NCBI GenBank assembly: GCA_012934845.2
Contig: WNNJ02000012.1
Span: 1 to 64,000 of the forward strand
DNA length: 64,000 bases
Source: Pomphorhynchus laevis
Taxonomy: Eukaryota; Acanthocephala; Palaeacanthocephala; Echinorhynchida; Pomphorhynchidae
Direction of reading: 5' to 3'
Under the pieces are notes generated by a model. The model was not told the origin of the DNA. It searched no databases and saw nothing but the letters and a program-made list of their open reading frames with translations. The number at the start of each line of letters is the position of its first letter. Position 1 is the first letter of the stretch. The position numbers and the translations under genes were made by a program. Below, in pieces: positions 20,980-32,660 of this stretch.

Positions 20980-21840
20980 GCTACATACGTTGCAAAGACT
21001 TCATGCTAACTGTGAACGGACTGCACCGCCGGCACGACGGCGTATCAACTTGACCTGGATACGGCAAGCCTCCTTCGATTCCCAAACAAATCATTGCAAA
21101 TACATTATTGGATAGCAATCAGGTATTTCTCAATTCATGCAAAATAAGTTCGATAATGTTGTCAGAACTTCTGCGCTCGAACTTTCGCTTGGTTCGGCGA
21201 ATACTAGGAGCAGCTAAGCCTACTTTTGCCAACAAACTTGGAGAACTAATTAACGCCGCAAATGCTCGCCCGCTAGATGACACCTTTTGGAGGCAACTTC
21301 TCGCAGAAAATCTTTGACCAACTACTCTTATAACGACTGAGCGTTGGCGTTTCCGGGTGTGTCGAGGCCGCAGTTCACTCAGCGAGATGTTTTGCAGAAC
21401 ACGGTCTTATAGGCACATCAGCCATGGTTAAAATTGACTTTGAGAATTCCTTTAACTCCAGCAGTCGCGATTTCGTCCTTCAATGCGTGGAGAGGGATAT
21501 TCCGGAAATTATAGAATTTGTGGAAATGTGCTACAACGGTCCAAGCACTCTGATTTTCGGCTACAGTGCTAGTGAATCATCGGAGGGAGTTCAGAGTGGC
21601 GACCCCCCAGACCTTTTCTGTTCTCGCTAACTATCAACAGGCTAGCCCACAGCCTTTCCTCACCACTTGTATTGTGGTATCTCGATGACTGCTGTATAAG
21701 TTGATAACTGTTCACTCTTGCCAACGCAATCATTAACATCTAACAACAGGCATCTTCTATCGGCTTTCACTTACCCGCAGACAAGTGCCAAATCATCATC
21801 GCCGACAGCACTGATGTCCAACATCTGATTGAATTTATGT
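20980..21840 (+). pseudogene. RT remnant of a third LINE type (KxDFxNxFN / YLDD)
   Basis: Frame pieces at 21108-21317 and 21424-21630 and the following text spell an RT: MVKIDFENSFNSSSRDFVL (motif A), PSTLIFG, EGVQSGDPPDLFCS (motif B, usually GVQQGDPLGPLLFS) and LWYLDDCC (motif C). Frames change between the pieces, so it is dead. The composition is richer in G+C than its surroundings. No 3' end is recognisable, because a family B LINE fragment begins at about 22040. Confidence 0.65.
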
Positions 21841-22039
21841 CAGACGCCAATGTATGTGATGTATCGTCTTCCGACTTACTCAACGCGCCCCTTTGCAGCG
21901 GAAGTCACCTCGTATCATTTTTGGAATAAGCCATCCACAACCTTGGCAGGTAGGACAGTAGCTTCGCAAACTAGCGAAGCAGGACGCGTTTTTCATATTG
22001 CGTCATTGTCTGATGCTACCGTAGTTCAGCTTTCTACTA

Positions 22040-23870
22040 CGCTTGATCCATTTTCTATTTATCTCAATTCTGAAAATTTATCTGAAATCAGTAATAATTT
22101 TTATACCATCATAAATGAGGGATTTATTCTGTTCCTTAGAAAAAACAATATAATCCAGCATAATAATTCTAACGACAGTTCAAGTCTCTTAAAGAATAAT
22201 ATACTTGAAGGTATAAATAAGTGTGTATTGAATGCATCTTACACTTTTTTATACAAACAAAGATCGACAAATCGCAATTACTCAAACATCAAAATCAAAA
22301 AATTAAAAATGAAACAAAATTTATTAGATCTATGTGGAAATCTTGAGTAGGCGTGTAAGATTCAAGCGTACATAGACATACTGCAATATAAGTTAATCCT
22401 AACTAATGAAATAAAGAAGTTTAAATGCTACAAACCGTTATCGAAGAACAGGTTGAATACAGTACACTATCGAAAATTTAGAACTTGAAAACGGCAGCAT
22501 CCCGTTGGATCTCATCAACATCTTTTGACGTAGTCCAAGAAGCTATTAGTACCAAATTAACATATAACGCTGAAACCTGTAATGACGAAAAGATACTAAA
22601 CAAATGCCTGATATTAGACTGTATCAACACATCGGTAGGCATCGATCTCTCCTACGATGAGAAGCATTTCCTCGTAACTCGAAAGTTTCAAGCAATGTAA
22701 TGTCATGCCCTCCTGCTGCAATAAAACTTCTAAGCTTAAAGAATAAAATCAGAATAGCCAAACATCTTGTAAATTGCCCACTGTCAGAGATTCTAAGCAT
22801 TGGATGTGGCAAAATGATAATTTTACCGAAAAATAAATGTATCAATAATATTAAAGATATTCGTCCAATCACAATTTCAAACCCCCTACTAACGGCTGTT
22901 GAAAGAGCTTTAGCAATAAAAGTCTCTGAATTTTACGAAAGCAACAACCTGATAAACAAAATCATTTTCGGTTTTAGAAAAAGAAAAAGCACAATTGGTG
23001 CAGTACGAGACTTACAAATGTTTATTAATAAATATAACTGTCCTTGGATACTTTATTCTCTAGATATTCCAGCAGCTTTTGATAATAGACCTTAAGAAGA
23101 AATTTTAAAAACATTGATAAGGGATAAAGTTCCAAGTAACATAATTAAGAGAATATGGGCTTGTCTCAAAGCCAGATATTTCTACATTAACGGATATAAA
23201 GATACAATATATTATCTAACGCAAAGAGTGCCACACAGATCTCCATTAAGTCCCATACTTTATGTAATTTCTACAAGACACATCTTAAGCAAGATATGTG
23301 ATAAATTTGTGCATGGAGTCATCTACGCTGACGACATTTCTTTGGTCTTTCTAAAATCCAAAAAGATGGCTTCAAAAGAAAAATGTATGGAGAAATCCAA
23401 GGGCATCATTGACATAATAAAACATCACCTGTCACGCTTAGGTTTAAATTTAAACCTAACATGACTAAATTTAAATACATTACAGGAAAATTCAAGCATA
23501 AACGTGAATTTGATAGATTTGATGAAACATTTCACGGAAAACATTGCAGGATAGTAAAGATTTTAGGTTCAACTTTTACTCCATCATTGTCGAATAAGCC
23601 AGATATGAATTAACTCAAAAAATCTTTAAAAAAGTTTTGTCAGTTTTTCACCGAGCGTTAACACTTGATATCTTATTAAGAAGATCATGCATTCTTTTAA
23701 ATACATTTATTCTCTCGGGTTTATACTTCTACTCAAGTTATATGCCACCAGAACAACATCGCCCATACCTAGACTGTGTAATGAAAATGTTAAGAACAAA
23801 CAAAATCACCAGTAGTAGCTTGAACCAAAACATGTTAAAAAAATAAACATTTTATTATAAAAAATTATAA
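22040..23870 (+). mobile_element. LINE family B, 5'-truncated degenerate copy (B4)
   Basis: This is ORF2 from the linker after the endonuclease to the C-terminus, then a 3' UTR. It is almost identical to 42245-44060, including shared defects such as the TAG after GNLE (22348-22350 here, 42539-42541 there). RT landmarks remain in pieces: YSLDIPAAFDN, a PHRSPLSPILY motif B variant and VIYADDISLVF. The frame breaks show it is inactive. Sharing defects with other copies means the composite unit was duplicated after the element had decayed. Confidence 0.85.
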
Positions 23871-25389
23871 GTAGTTGATGGAAAAAAAATTTTCCTTTTT
23901 TTTCTTCAAAAATTTAGAGAAACTTTTATTAATTTTTTTAACTACGTCGGTTATTTCATTTTTGCTATTTATTTTTGTTTATACAAATGTTTAATATTAC
24001 TTTTTTGTCTGTGTACACTATGTATTGGAACGCTTGCTTAAAAGAATCCTAGACTAAAATTTGAAGAGAATGATAAGAAGATGCAGAGATAAAAATCACA
24101 GAAGAAAGCGCGAATCGAAAATTCCTGAGAAACGGGATATGACACTCTTAACACAATTCTTTATGTATTTTTCGGATGTTATCTACTTTTTCAAAAAAAT
24201 TGTTTCTTCTTCTTTGGACGCAGGTGCTTCCATTGAACTCTTTAAAATATTTAAATGCGAACAACGTTCTTGTGGCATACGCTGATGATACCACAGCCCT
24301 GTTCTCTGCACGCAGGTGCAAAGACTTAATATAAGACATCATATGTTTCTTTTTAAGATTAAAAGAACAGTGACCCAAGTCCAATGTTATTTTAAATTCC
24401 GCTAAATCGCAAATGGTTGTCTTTCATGGCGCCTCTGAAACAAATTTGACCTTAGAGTAACCTGTCTACTCAGTAAATCATGTGGTTGACCTGCTGCACA
24501 AACCTTATCGATTATTGCATGAGCCCGTTAGAAAAGCATGGATCTACGATTAACTGTTTTAGTTTATCACCAAACTGGTGCAAGAATGCTGTCGCTACTG
24601 TTTGCACTTTGACCATTGATTCCGCATCAACTGGTGTAAACGAGTATTGTTTCACTTTATTGTCAAGTCGTCACCCTGATTATCCTCCAAGTTCCACAGA
24701 AAATTCTGTTATTCCACATCTACTAACATAAACTTTTCGTGGTCCGTTATGCATTCACCATGGCTGCACTACGCCTTTGGAACAAACATCCTCGTGACAC
24801 AAAATCATTGATGTCACTTAAACACTTTTAAACTTCCTTGATCGCCATACTTCTTGCAAACGAACTAAAATAACACTTTCAGCTGCAATCAATTCAATAA
24901 CTCTACACACAAGTTCAAACATTCATTCTTTATTAACTACTACTAGATTAGACAAGTATATCGTTAAAATAACCTGGCAATGCATGATATCAAGGAAACA
25001 TTTTAATAAAAGCGTTATACGAAACTTTATTAACAAATATAAAATTGTGAAAACATTCACGATAATCAGATTTAACCGATCTAATGATATTATATCGTTT
25101 TTGACCCGGAAGTTAAAAATTTCACAACATTACAACTTTATGTTACTGGTATTACTTTAATAAAGGCTTACTTATAATATAATTGTAACATACAAAATTT
25201 GAGAGATAATAACATAAAGTAAGTTATACCCGGAAGAATTCGAGATTAAAATTTGAAGAAACGACAAAAATTAGAAAGGTTTTTAAATACTTAGAAAACA
25301 TTAGATTTTTTAACTTAATCAAATATGTCATCATTATAAATTGCAGTGTATTTTGATTTCTACAAATTATTATTTTTTAAATCGTATCT
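23871..25389. repeat. Mosaic of LINE fragments (composite unit, first copy)
   Basis: In order: a family B-like 3' end at 24060-24195 (ending near CTACTTTTTCAAA), a family A RT fragment at 24223-24450 (YADD region), an unidentified stretch at 24460-24735, and text reading ALRLWNKHPRDTKSLMSL at about 24750-24830 that resembles the C-terminal end of many LINE ORF2 proteins. Then a diverged family B ORF1 start at 24945-25140 (TRLDKYIVKITWQCM), then AT-rich DNA. The same series recurs at 32661-34090, and partly at 44061-44935. Confidence 0.75.
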
Positions 25390-26305
25390 AAACGATACCT
25401 GTAAGAATTCGAGATTAAAATTTGAAGAAAACGAAAAGAAGACACAGAGTCAAACAGCCACAGAAGATACAGTGCGAAACATAAAACTCCTGAGAACCTA
25501 GATATGCCATAATGTAGTAACCCTCTTGAAAAATTCATTTGCGTTTTTGTGGAATGCTTTCTACTTTTTCAAATAAATTAAAAAAAACTGAAATTACAGA
25601 TGTTCGCTAAAACAATTTTTTTAAAAGCTGTATTCTCTAAATATAAATAGTAGAAAATTAAACAAGATCCTTATGAGATCAGTTGAATATCCAATTTAAA
25701 TGATCTACATAAAAATTATTTTTTAATAATTAAATTTCGCCATAACATTACTTAATTAAGAAAAAGACACAATATAAAATGCATAACCAATATGGCTAAC
25801 TACTGTGATATTTAATATCATCATGAAAAACATATCACCTTAAAAAAGTTTGAGATCTAAAGTAAATACAGTAAGTTTCCAAACATAAAGTGTCCAATGA
25901 TGATTTGCTCAATGAGCACAGAGGACATACCATGCCGATGCAGTAGTTTAAAAGAATAATATTAGCATTTCTCATTGGCATATTCTTTGGAGTATCAGTT
26001 TATTTAGTCTCTGAAAAAGCCATAGGCAATCATCGTCCAATTCTTTAATCTCAAGAATTCGAGATTAAAATTTAAAGAAAACGTAAAGAAGACACAGAGT
26101 CAAACAGCCACAGAAGATACAGTGCGAAACATAAAACTCCTGAGAACCTAGATATGCCATAATGTAGTAACCCTCTTGAAAAATTCATTTGCGTTTTTGT
26201 GGAATGCTTTCTACTTTTTCAAATAAATTAAAAAAAAAACTGAAATTACAGATGTTCGCTAAAACAATTTTTTTAAAAGCAGTATTCTCTAAATATAAAT
26301 AGTAG
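25390..26305. repeat. Duplicated LINE 3' ends and a 213-bp repeat flanking full LINE B1
   Basis: 25399-25645 is a short family B-like 3' end with flank. It is repeated almost exactly at 26054-26305, immediately before the LINE. 25646-25825 is unique to the first copy here and occurs again at about 34366-34545. 25826-26038 is a 213-bp block that recurs at 30698-30910 and 38789-39001. No coding content. Confidence 0.8.
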
Positions 26306-26579
26306 CGAAAAAATTGGCGAATTTACTATTGGGCGCGCACGACTGATTGCACACACGACTGACCCTTTTTTCTGCGACTCTCTCGAGACGATTTTAGCTT
26401 TTACGTAGTGCTTTAATAAGCGAATTTTCTCGTACGATTTTCTTGCGATAATATCGGTAAGTGGTTTTGTGGTGACTTTGTTTTAACTTTGTTTTAACTT
26501 TTTCTTATAATTTTTCCTTTTGGTTGTGTTTGTCTTCTGATTGTTTCTAAGTTTCAGTTTTAATAGTTTTTAATTAAAT
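26306..26579 (+). promoter_or_regulatory. 5' UTR of LINE B1, probable internal promoter
   Basis: This leader lies between the flank and the ORF1 ATG and is richer in G+C than the rest of the element (for example GACTCTCTCGAGACG at about 26379). Jockey-type LINEs carry an internal promoter at their 5' end. The intact element at 34546 lacks the first ~150 bp of it. Promoter function is inferred from family and position only. Confidence 0.45.
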
Positions 26580-27692
26580 ATGGAGTCGATAATGCTGTCT
26601 CCTACCAGACTTGATAAATATATTGTTAAAATCAACTGGCAATCCATGATGACTAGGGACATGTTCAACCTAAACATGATAAGGCGTTTTATCCAACATA
26701 ATAGTTCTATAAAACTATTTAAACGAATTAGGTTTAGTGGTTCATATGACATTGTATCTTTTTTTGAAGTAGATGTAAAAAACCAATTTATATCTTTTTT
26801 TGCCGATTCTACCGATTTTTCGGTTATTGACATATCCCCTAAAAGAAATGTTATCATAAAATTTATTCCAATATTCGCCGAGCATAGTGAAATCTCAATG
26901 TTTTGCTCTGAAATTGGTGTTAAGATGCTTAAAAAGATAGCTATCTCAAACACACATTTTACTACTGTACTAGCAAAAGTAGATAACGAAAAGATATTTT
27001 TAGCAAAAAACGGCCATGCTCATTTGTTAGGACACGAAATTAAAATTGTTGAAATGGATGACCACGTATACAATAGTTTTAGGTTTCCCCAATGCTTTAG
27101 ATGCCAAGAATGGGGTCATTACTCCCGTTTATGCCAGAAGAAAGTAAAGTGTGTTCACTGTGCAGAATCACACAACTCCAACACTTGTACTAATAGACAC
27201 ACCCATAAATGCGCAAACTGTGGGGAAGGTCACAAAGCATACAATAAATCTTGCCAACACTTCCAAAATTACATACTACCATATAACTTACAACATAATC
27301 AAGAAGTTAACTCCAACATATCATTCGCATCGGTTGCATCAAAACAACCCATTGTAACAAATGCAGATCATAATATCAACCAACAACCCTGCAAAACACC
27401 TACTAAACATAGTGATGCTAGTAGGGATATGAATTCTATTAATAGTCGATTAGAAAAACTATCTAAAGAAATAGAGCAAAATAAAAATTATTGTCAGAAA
27501 GAACTCAGATCAATAAACGATGAGTTGGACAATATCAATGATAAAATTATTAATCTAGGATATGATATGGATAATGTTGTACAAGTAGTAGAAAATCTAT
27601 CAAACAATCAAACGATCTTTAGCACCCAAGTGATATCTCTCTTAAAAGAGTACGGACTAGAATTTAAATGCACCACATCTTCAACGAAATGA
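26580..27692 (+). CDS. LINE B1 ORF1: zinc-knuckle nucleic-acid-binding protein
   Basis: 370 codons, open from ATG to TGA. This is the RNA-binding partner that packages LINE RNA. A pre-knuckle domain covers residues ~1-165. Three Cys/His knuckles follow at ~168-222: CFRCQEWGHYSRLC, CVHCAESHNSNTC and CANCGEGHKAYNKSC, the pattern of Jockey/I ORF1 (Gag-like) proteins. A Q/N/T/S-rich linker leads to a predicted coiled coil at ~285-350 (INSRLEKLSKEIEQNK onward). The TGA overlaps the ORF2 ATG as ATGA at 27689-27692. It is nearly identical to the ORF1 at 34676. Confidence 0.9.
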   Translation: MESIMLSPTRLDKYIVKINWQSMMTRDMFNLNMIRRFIQHNSSIKLFKRIRFSGSYDIVSFFEVDVKNQFISFFADSTDFSVIDISPKRNVIIKFIPIFAEHSEISMFCSEIGVKMLKKIAISNTHFTTVLAKVDNEKIFLAKNGHAHLLGHEIKIVEMDDHVYNSFRFPQCFRCQEWGHYSRLCQKKVKCVHCAESHNSNTCTNRHTHKCANCGEGHKAYNKSCQHFQNYILPYNLQHNQEVNSNISFASVASKQPIVTNADHNINQQPCKTPTKHSDASRDMNSINSRLEKLSKEIEQNKNYCQKELRSINDELDNINDKIINLGYDMDNVVQVVENLSNNQTIFSTQVISLLKEYGLEFKCTTSSTK

Positions 27693-30401
27693 ACAATAAT
27701 AAACTAGCTATCGTCTCATGGAACTGTGCTTAAGTATCAAATGCAGCTCATCTTTTAAAAGAGGGATGCTTTAATGTAGTCGCTTTACAAGAAGCAAGAA
27801 CACAAATAGTTCTATCTGATGTATTCCTAGAATATACTTTATTTCACTTAAATATTAAGAACGATAGCCCATTTAACTTGGCTACCTATATTAATAAATA
27901 TTTACACCCTTCTTTAATAATGTCCGGCTATAACGATTTCTTTTCATTTCAAATAATAAAAATTATTCTAAAACGGTTCAGCATTTAAATTTGCAAATGT
28001 TTATATTAAGAGTAAGGCTAAGTCAAAAAAAGGTTTGTGGCCTAGAAAATTTGCAGATGAGATTAGAAATAAGTTTCAGTGGCTAATGGATAATAATTTG
28101 GATTTCATTATAGGTGACTACAACGATAACTGCGGAGTCAATATAATAAGATGCATTAACGATAGGTTTACAGTAGAACTTCCAAACGAATATACTTTTT
28201 TTAATCGTACAAAGAAATGGTTTTCCACTATCGACTTTGCAATTTTAAACAAAGACAGTGCTATTGACATTGAATAGCGATGTAACATTCAACCAGAAAA
28301 CTCCATAATAGGTCACTGCATGGTTGTATTTGAGTCTAAATCAACCAAAACATTTTTAAAGACTGTATTCGCTCCTAATTTCACCAACATTAATAATTTT
28401 AATCAGTCAGTAACATTGTACTTGTCTACCTCGTTAGATCGGTTACATTGTCATGAGTTTAAAAATCTTCTAGGTCCCCATCTGGATAGTGATAATCCAA
28501 AGTTTAAAGTTTCTCAAGTCGCCTCTGTAATAAATAATTATTTTAATATTAATTTTAACCTTTCTACTCTATATATCAATTCTGAAATTTTATCAGAAAT
28601 CAATATTAATTTTTACACCATTATAAACGATGGATTTCTTTCGTTCCTTAGAAACATTAATGTAATCCACCATAAACACACCACCGACATTTCATTTCTC
28701 TTAGTGAATAATATTCTTGAAGGCATAAATAAATGCTTACTGAATGCATCCGACACTTTTTTATATAAGCAAAGATCGATAAACCGCAAATATTCAAACA
28801 TCAAAATTAAAAAATTAAAAATGAAACAAAATTTACTAGATTTATGTGGAAATCTTGAGGAGGCGCATAGGATTCAATCTTACATAGAAAGATTGCAATA
28901 TAAGTTAATCCTAACCAATGAAATAAAGAAGATTAAATGTTATAAACCGTTTTCCAAAAATTGGTGGAATACAGTACATCGCAGAAAATTCAGAACTTGG
29001 AAAACGGCAGCATCCCGTTGGATCTCATCAACATCTTTTGACGAAGTCCAAGAAGCTATGAGAACAAAATTAACATCTAACGCTGAAACCTTAAATGACG
29101 AAAAGATGCTAAACAAATATCTAATTTTAGACTGTATTAATACATCAGTAGGCATCGATATATCCTATAAGGATATACTAGACGCATTTCCTAGTAATTC
29201 GAAAGTTTCAAGCAATGGAATGTCATGTCCTCCGGCTGCAATAAAACTTTTAAGTTTAAAGAATAAAATAAGAATAGCCAAGCATCTAGTAAACTGCTCA
29301 CTGTCGGAGTATCTAAGCATTGGATGTGGTAAAATGATAATTTTACCGAAAAATAAATTTATCAATAATATAAAAGATATCCGTCCAATTACAATTTCCA
29401 ACCCATTACTAACGGCAGTTGAAAGAGCTTTGGCAATAAAAGTCTCGCAATTTTATGAACGAAACAATCTAATTAACAATAATATCTTCGGTTTTAGGAA
29501 AGGAAAAAGCACAGTTGGTGCGGTACGGGATTTACAGATGTTCATTAATAAATATAATTGTCCGTGGATACTATATTCCCTTGATATTTCAGGAGCTTTT
29601 GATAACATATCTCAAGAAGAAATTTTAAAAACATTGATAAGGGATAAAGTTCCAAGTAACATGATTAAAAGAATATGAGCTTGTCTCAAAGCAAGATATT
29701 TCAATATTGATGGACATAAAGATACAAAATATTACCTCAAGCAAGGTGTGCCGCAAGGATCTCCATTAAGTCCGATACTTTATGTAATTACCACTAGACA
29801 TATTTTAAACAATCTATGTGATAAACTCGTGCATGGAGTCATCTACGCTGACGACATTTCTTTGGTCTTTCTGAGAACCAAAAAGATGGCGTCAAAGGAG
29901 AAGTGTATGGAAAAATGCAAGATCGTCATTGACAAAATAAAACGTCGCCTGTCACGCTTAGGTTTAAATTTTAACATGAATAAATTTAAATACATTACCG
30001 GAAAATTCAAACACAAACGTGAGTTTACACGATTTGATGTAACAACTAACGGAAAACATTGCAGGTCTGTAAAAATATTAGGATCGACTTTCACACCATC
30101 ATTGTCAAAAAAGCCAGATATGAACAAACTCAGAAAAATCATTAAAAAAGGTATATCAGTTTTTCACAGAGCCATGAAACTTAATATATCATTAAGTAGA
30201 TCATGCATTGTTTTAAATACATTTATTCTGTCTGGTTTATACTTCTATTCTAGAAATAGGCCGCCTGAACAACGACAAACCTATCTAGACTTAGTTATAA
30301 CAATGTTAAAAACAAACAAGAACACCAGTAGTTGCATGCATAAAAGCATGTTAACAAAATATATCAATTTCTATTATAGAAAAATTAAAAATGGTTTATG
30401 A
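27689..30401 (+). pseudogene. LINE B1 ORF2 (endonuclease-RT), inactivated
   Basis: This corresponds to the open 903-codon ORF2 at 35785-38496 and is nearly identical to it. Visible lesions: TAA at 27731-27733 (codon 15), a frameshift at about 27970, TAG at 28275-28277 and TGA at 29676-29678. Endonuclease and RT motifs otherwise survive (FIIGDYNDNC, YSLDISGAFDN, MPQGSPLSPILY after the last stop, VIYADDISLVF). The low divergence and few lesions point to recent loss. The element cannot supply its own ORF2 protein, although ORF1 is open. Confidence 0.9.
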
Positions 30402-30697
30402 AATCCAAAAAAAAAACTTTAAATACTGAGAATACATTTATTTTTTAGATAAATCATTTCTGTCATCATTGCTGATTATAATTTTATTTTTTGTAATAAT
30501 TTTAATTATTATTTGTGTTTATGTACATTGTTAATTGGAATGCTACTATGGAAGAATCCGCGACAATAATATGAAGAAAACGAACAGAAGACACAATGCA
30601 AGGCAAACAATTTCTGAAAACCATGGATTTGACACGATACAATTCATATGTCTCTTTTTCGAATGTTTTCTACTTTTTCAAATAAATTGTTGTTGTT

Positions 30698-31317
30698 AAA
30701 AACATATCACCTTAAAAAAGTTTGAGATCTAAAGTAAATACAGTAAGTTTCCAAACATAAAGTGTCCAATGATGATTTGCTCAATGAGCACAGAGGACAT
30801 ACCATGCCGATGCAGTAGTTTAAAAGAATAATATTAGCATTTCTCACTGGCATATTCTTTGGAGTAGCAGGTTATTTAGTCTCTGAAAAAGCCATAGGCA
30901 ATCATCGTCCCGACTTAATAATTAGAAGAAAATTTTGTTGCTTGTTAATGCCAGTTGCTGTGCATTGCCCTGCGCTAATGTGACAACTTTAGCGCAGGGC
31001 AATGCTCAGTAATTCTCATAGATTTATCGCCCAGCTTGTAAACGGTGTTTTCCTAACAGGCTTCTACAGCCAACAATTTGGTTAGTGCTCTACAAGTGTC
31101 TGTTGTTCGTTAAATTGTCACTTGATTTTTCAACACTTTTCTGCTAAATTGCTATTATATTTTTATACATTTGTTAATAAAAATTAAAACCGTTTGTAAA
31201 GGTTGAACAAAATGATTGGGCAATAAAGAATTGATTTGTTAAATACCTTTGTACATGTTTCACCATTCAATGGGTCAAATACTTTCTAGTTTAAATTCGC
31301 ACTTGAACATATTTAGT
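30698..31317. repeat. 213-bp repeat plus ~400-bp conserved flank after LINE B1
   Basis: 30698-30910 is a copy of 25826-26038. 30911-31317 has no coding frame but is closely conserved at 39002-39410 and contains the perfect 17-bp hairpin at 30962-31005. At 31318 the two copies part: here a truncated LINE begins, while at 39411 AT-rich DNA and older LINE pieces follow. Confidence 0.8.
30962..31005. repeat. Perfect 17-bp GC-rich hairpin
   Basis: The left arm GCATTGCCCTGCGCTAA (30962-30978), a 10-base loop and the exact inverse right arm (30989-31005) form this hairpin. It is much richer in G+C than its surroundings. It recurs intact at 39053-39096 with one change in the loop only. It could be the termini of a very short element or a transcribed hairpin; no function is shown. 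Confidence 0.8.
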
Positions 31318-32660
31318 GTCCAAGAAGCTATTAGTACCAAATTAACATATAACGCTGAAACCTGTAATGACGAAAAGATACTAAACAAATGCCTGATATT
31401 AGACTGTATCAACACATCGGTAGGCATCGATCTCTCCTACGATGATAAGCATTTCCTAGTAACTCGAAAGTTTCAAGCAATGAAATGTCATGCCCTCCTG
31501 CTGCAATAAAACTTCTAAGCTTAAATAATAAAATCAGAATAGCCAAACATTTTGTAAATTGCCCACTGTCAGAGCATCTAAGCATTGGATGTGGCAAAAT
31601 GATAATTTTACCGAAAAATAAATTTATCAATAATATTAAAGATATTCGTCCAATCACAATTTCAAACCCCCTACTAACGGCAGTTGAAAGAGCTTTAGCA
31701 ATAAAAGTCTCTGAATTTTACGAAAGCAACAACCTGATAAACAAAATCATTTTCGGTTTTAGAAAAAGAAAAAGCACAATTGGTGCAGTACGAGACTTAC
31801 AAATGTTTATTAATAAATATAACTGTCCTTGGATACTTTATTCTCTAGATATTTCAGCAGCTTTTGATAATATAACTTAAGAAGAAATTTTAAAATCATT
31901 GATAAGGGATAAAGTTCCAAGTTACATAATTAAGAGAATATGGGCTTGTCTCAAAGCCAGATATTTCTATATTAACGGATATAAAGATACAAAATATTAT
32001 CTAACGCAAGGTGTGCCGCAAAGATCTCCATTAAGTCCGATACTTTATGTAATTACTACAAGACACATCTTAAGCAAGATATGTGATAAATTTGTGCATG
32101 GAGTCATCTACGCTGACGACATTTTTTGGTCTTTCTAAAAACCAAAAAGATGGCTTCATACAAAAAATGTATGGAGAAATGCATGGGCATCATTGACAAA
32201 ATAAAACATCACCTGTCACGCTTAGGTTTAAATTTAAACCTAACATGACTAAATTTAAATACATTACAGGAAAATTCAAACACAAACGTGAATTTGATAG
32301 ATTTGATAAAACATCTCACGGAAAACATTGCAGGATAGTAAAGATTTTAGGTTCCACTTTTACTCCATCATTGTCGAATAAGCCAGATATGAATAAACTC
32401 AAAAAATCATTAAATAAGGTTTGTCAGTTTTTCACCGAGCGTTAACACTTGATATCTCATTAAGAAGATCATGCATTCTTTTAAATACATTTATTCTCTC
32501 GGGTTTATACTTCTACTCAAGTTATATGCCACCAGAACAACATCGCCCATACCTAGACTGTGTAATGAAAATGTTAAGAACAAACAAAATCACCAGTAGT
32601 AGCTTGAACCAAAACATGTTAAAAAAATAAACATTTTATTATAAAAAATTATAAGTAGTT
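31318..32660 (+). mobile_element. LINE family B, truncated degenerate copy (B5)
   Basis: This begins abruptly inside ORF2 (VQEAISTKLTYNAET) and runs to the C-terminus and 3' UTR. It is nearly identical to 42724-44060 at an offset of 11,406 bp, including shared frame breaks around the YADD motif and the TTTAAATTTAAACC insertion-like string near 32225. Relative to the second unit, about 3.3 kb (39411-42723) is absent before it, so this looks like a deletion within the composite unit rather than a separate insertion. Confidence 0.85.

Larger units (their letters stand above)
26306..30697 (+). mobile_element. LINE family B, full-length copy with broken ORF2 (B1)
   Basis: This has about 274 bp of 5' UTR, ORF1 (26580-27692), ORF2 (27689-30401, interrupted) and a 3' UTR ending in a short (TTG)n tail. 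It is a Jockey-like non-LTR retrotransposon: zinc-knuckle ORF1, APE endonuclease, RT, no RNase H. Its 3' end abuts the 213-bp repeat and its 5' end abuts a copy of the flank segment. Compared with the uninterrupted flank at 25399-26038, exactly the segment equivalent to 25646-25825 is missing, which suggests a target deletion of about 180 bp on insertion. Confidence 0.9.

Noticed and set aside
24480-24731. 83-codon frame MWLTCCTNLIDYCMSPLEKH (also 33263, 44669) as a gene
   Set aside because: It is repeated only with the composite LINE unit, no domain is recognisable, and the surrounding pieces are truncated LINE fragments.
26570-26953. 127-codon minus-strand frame over LINE ORF1 start (also 34666-35049)
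   Set aside because: It is antisense to the ORF1 N-terminal domain and repeats with it; no independent features.
25826-30910. 213-bp direct repeats as target-site duplication of LINE B1
   Set aside because: The segment between the first repeat and the LINE is itself a copy of the upstream flank, so tandem duplication plus target deletion explains the layout better.
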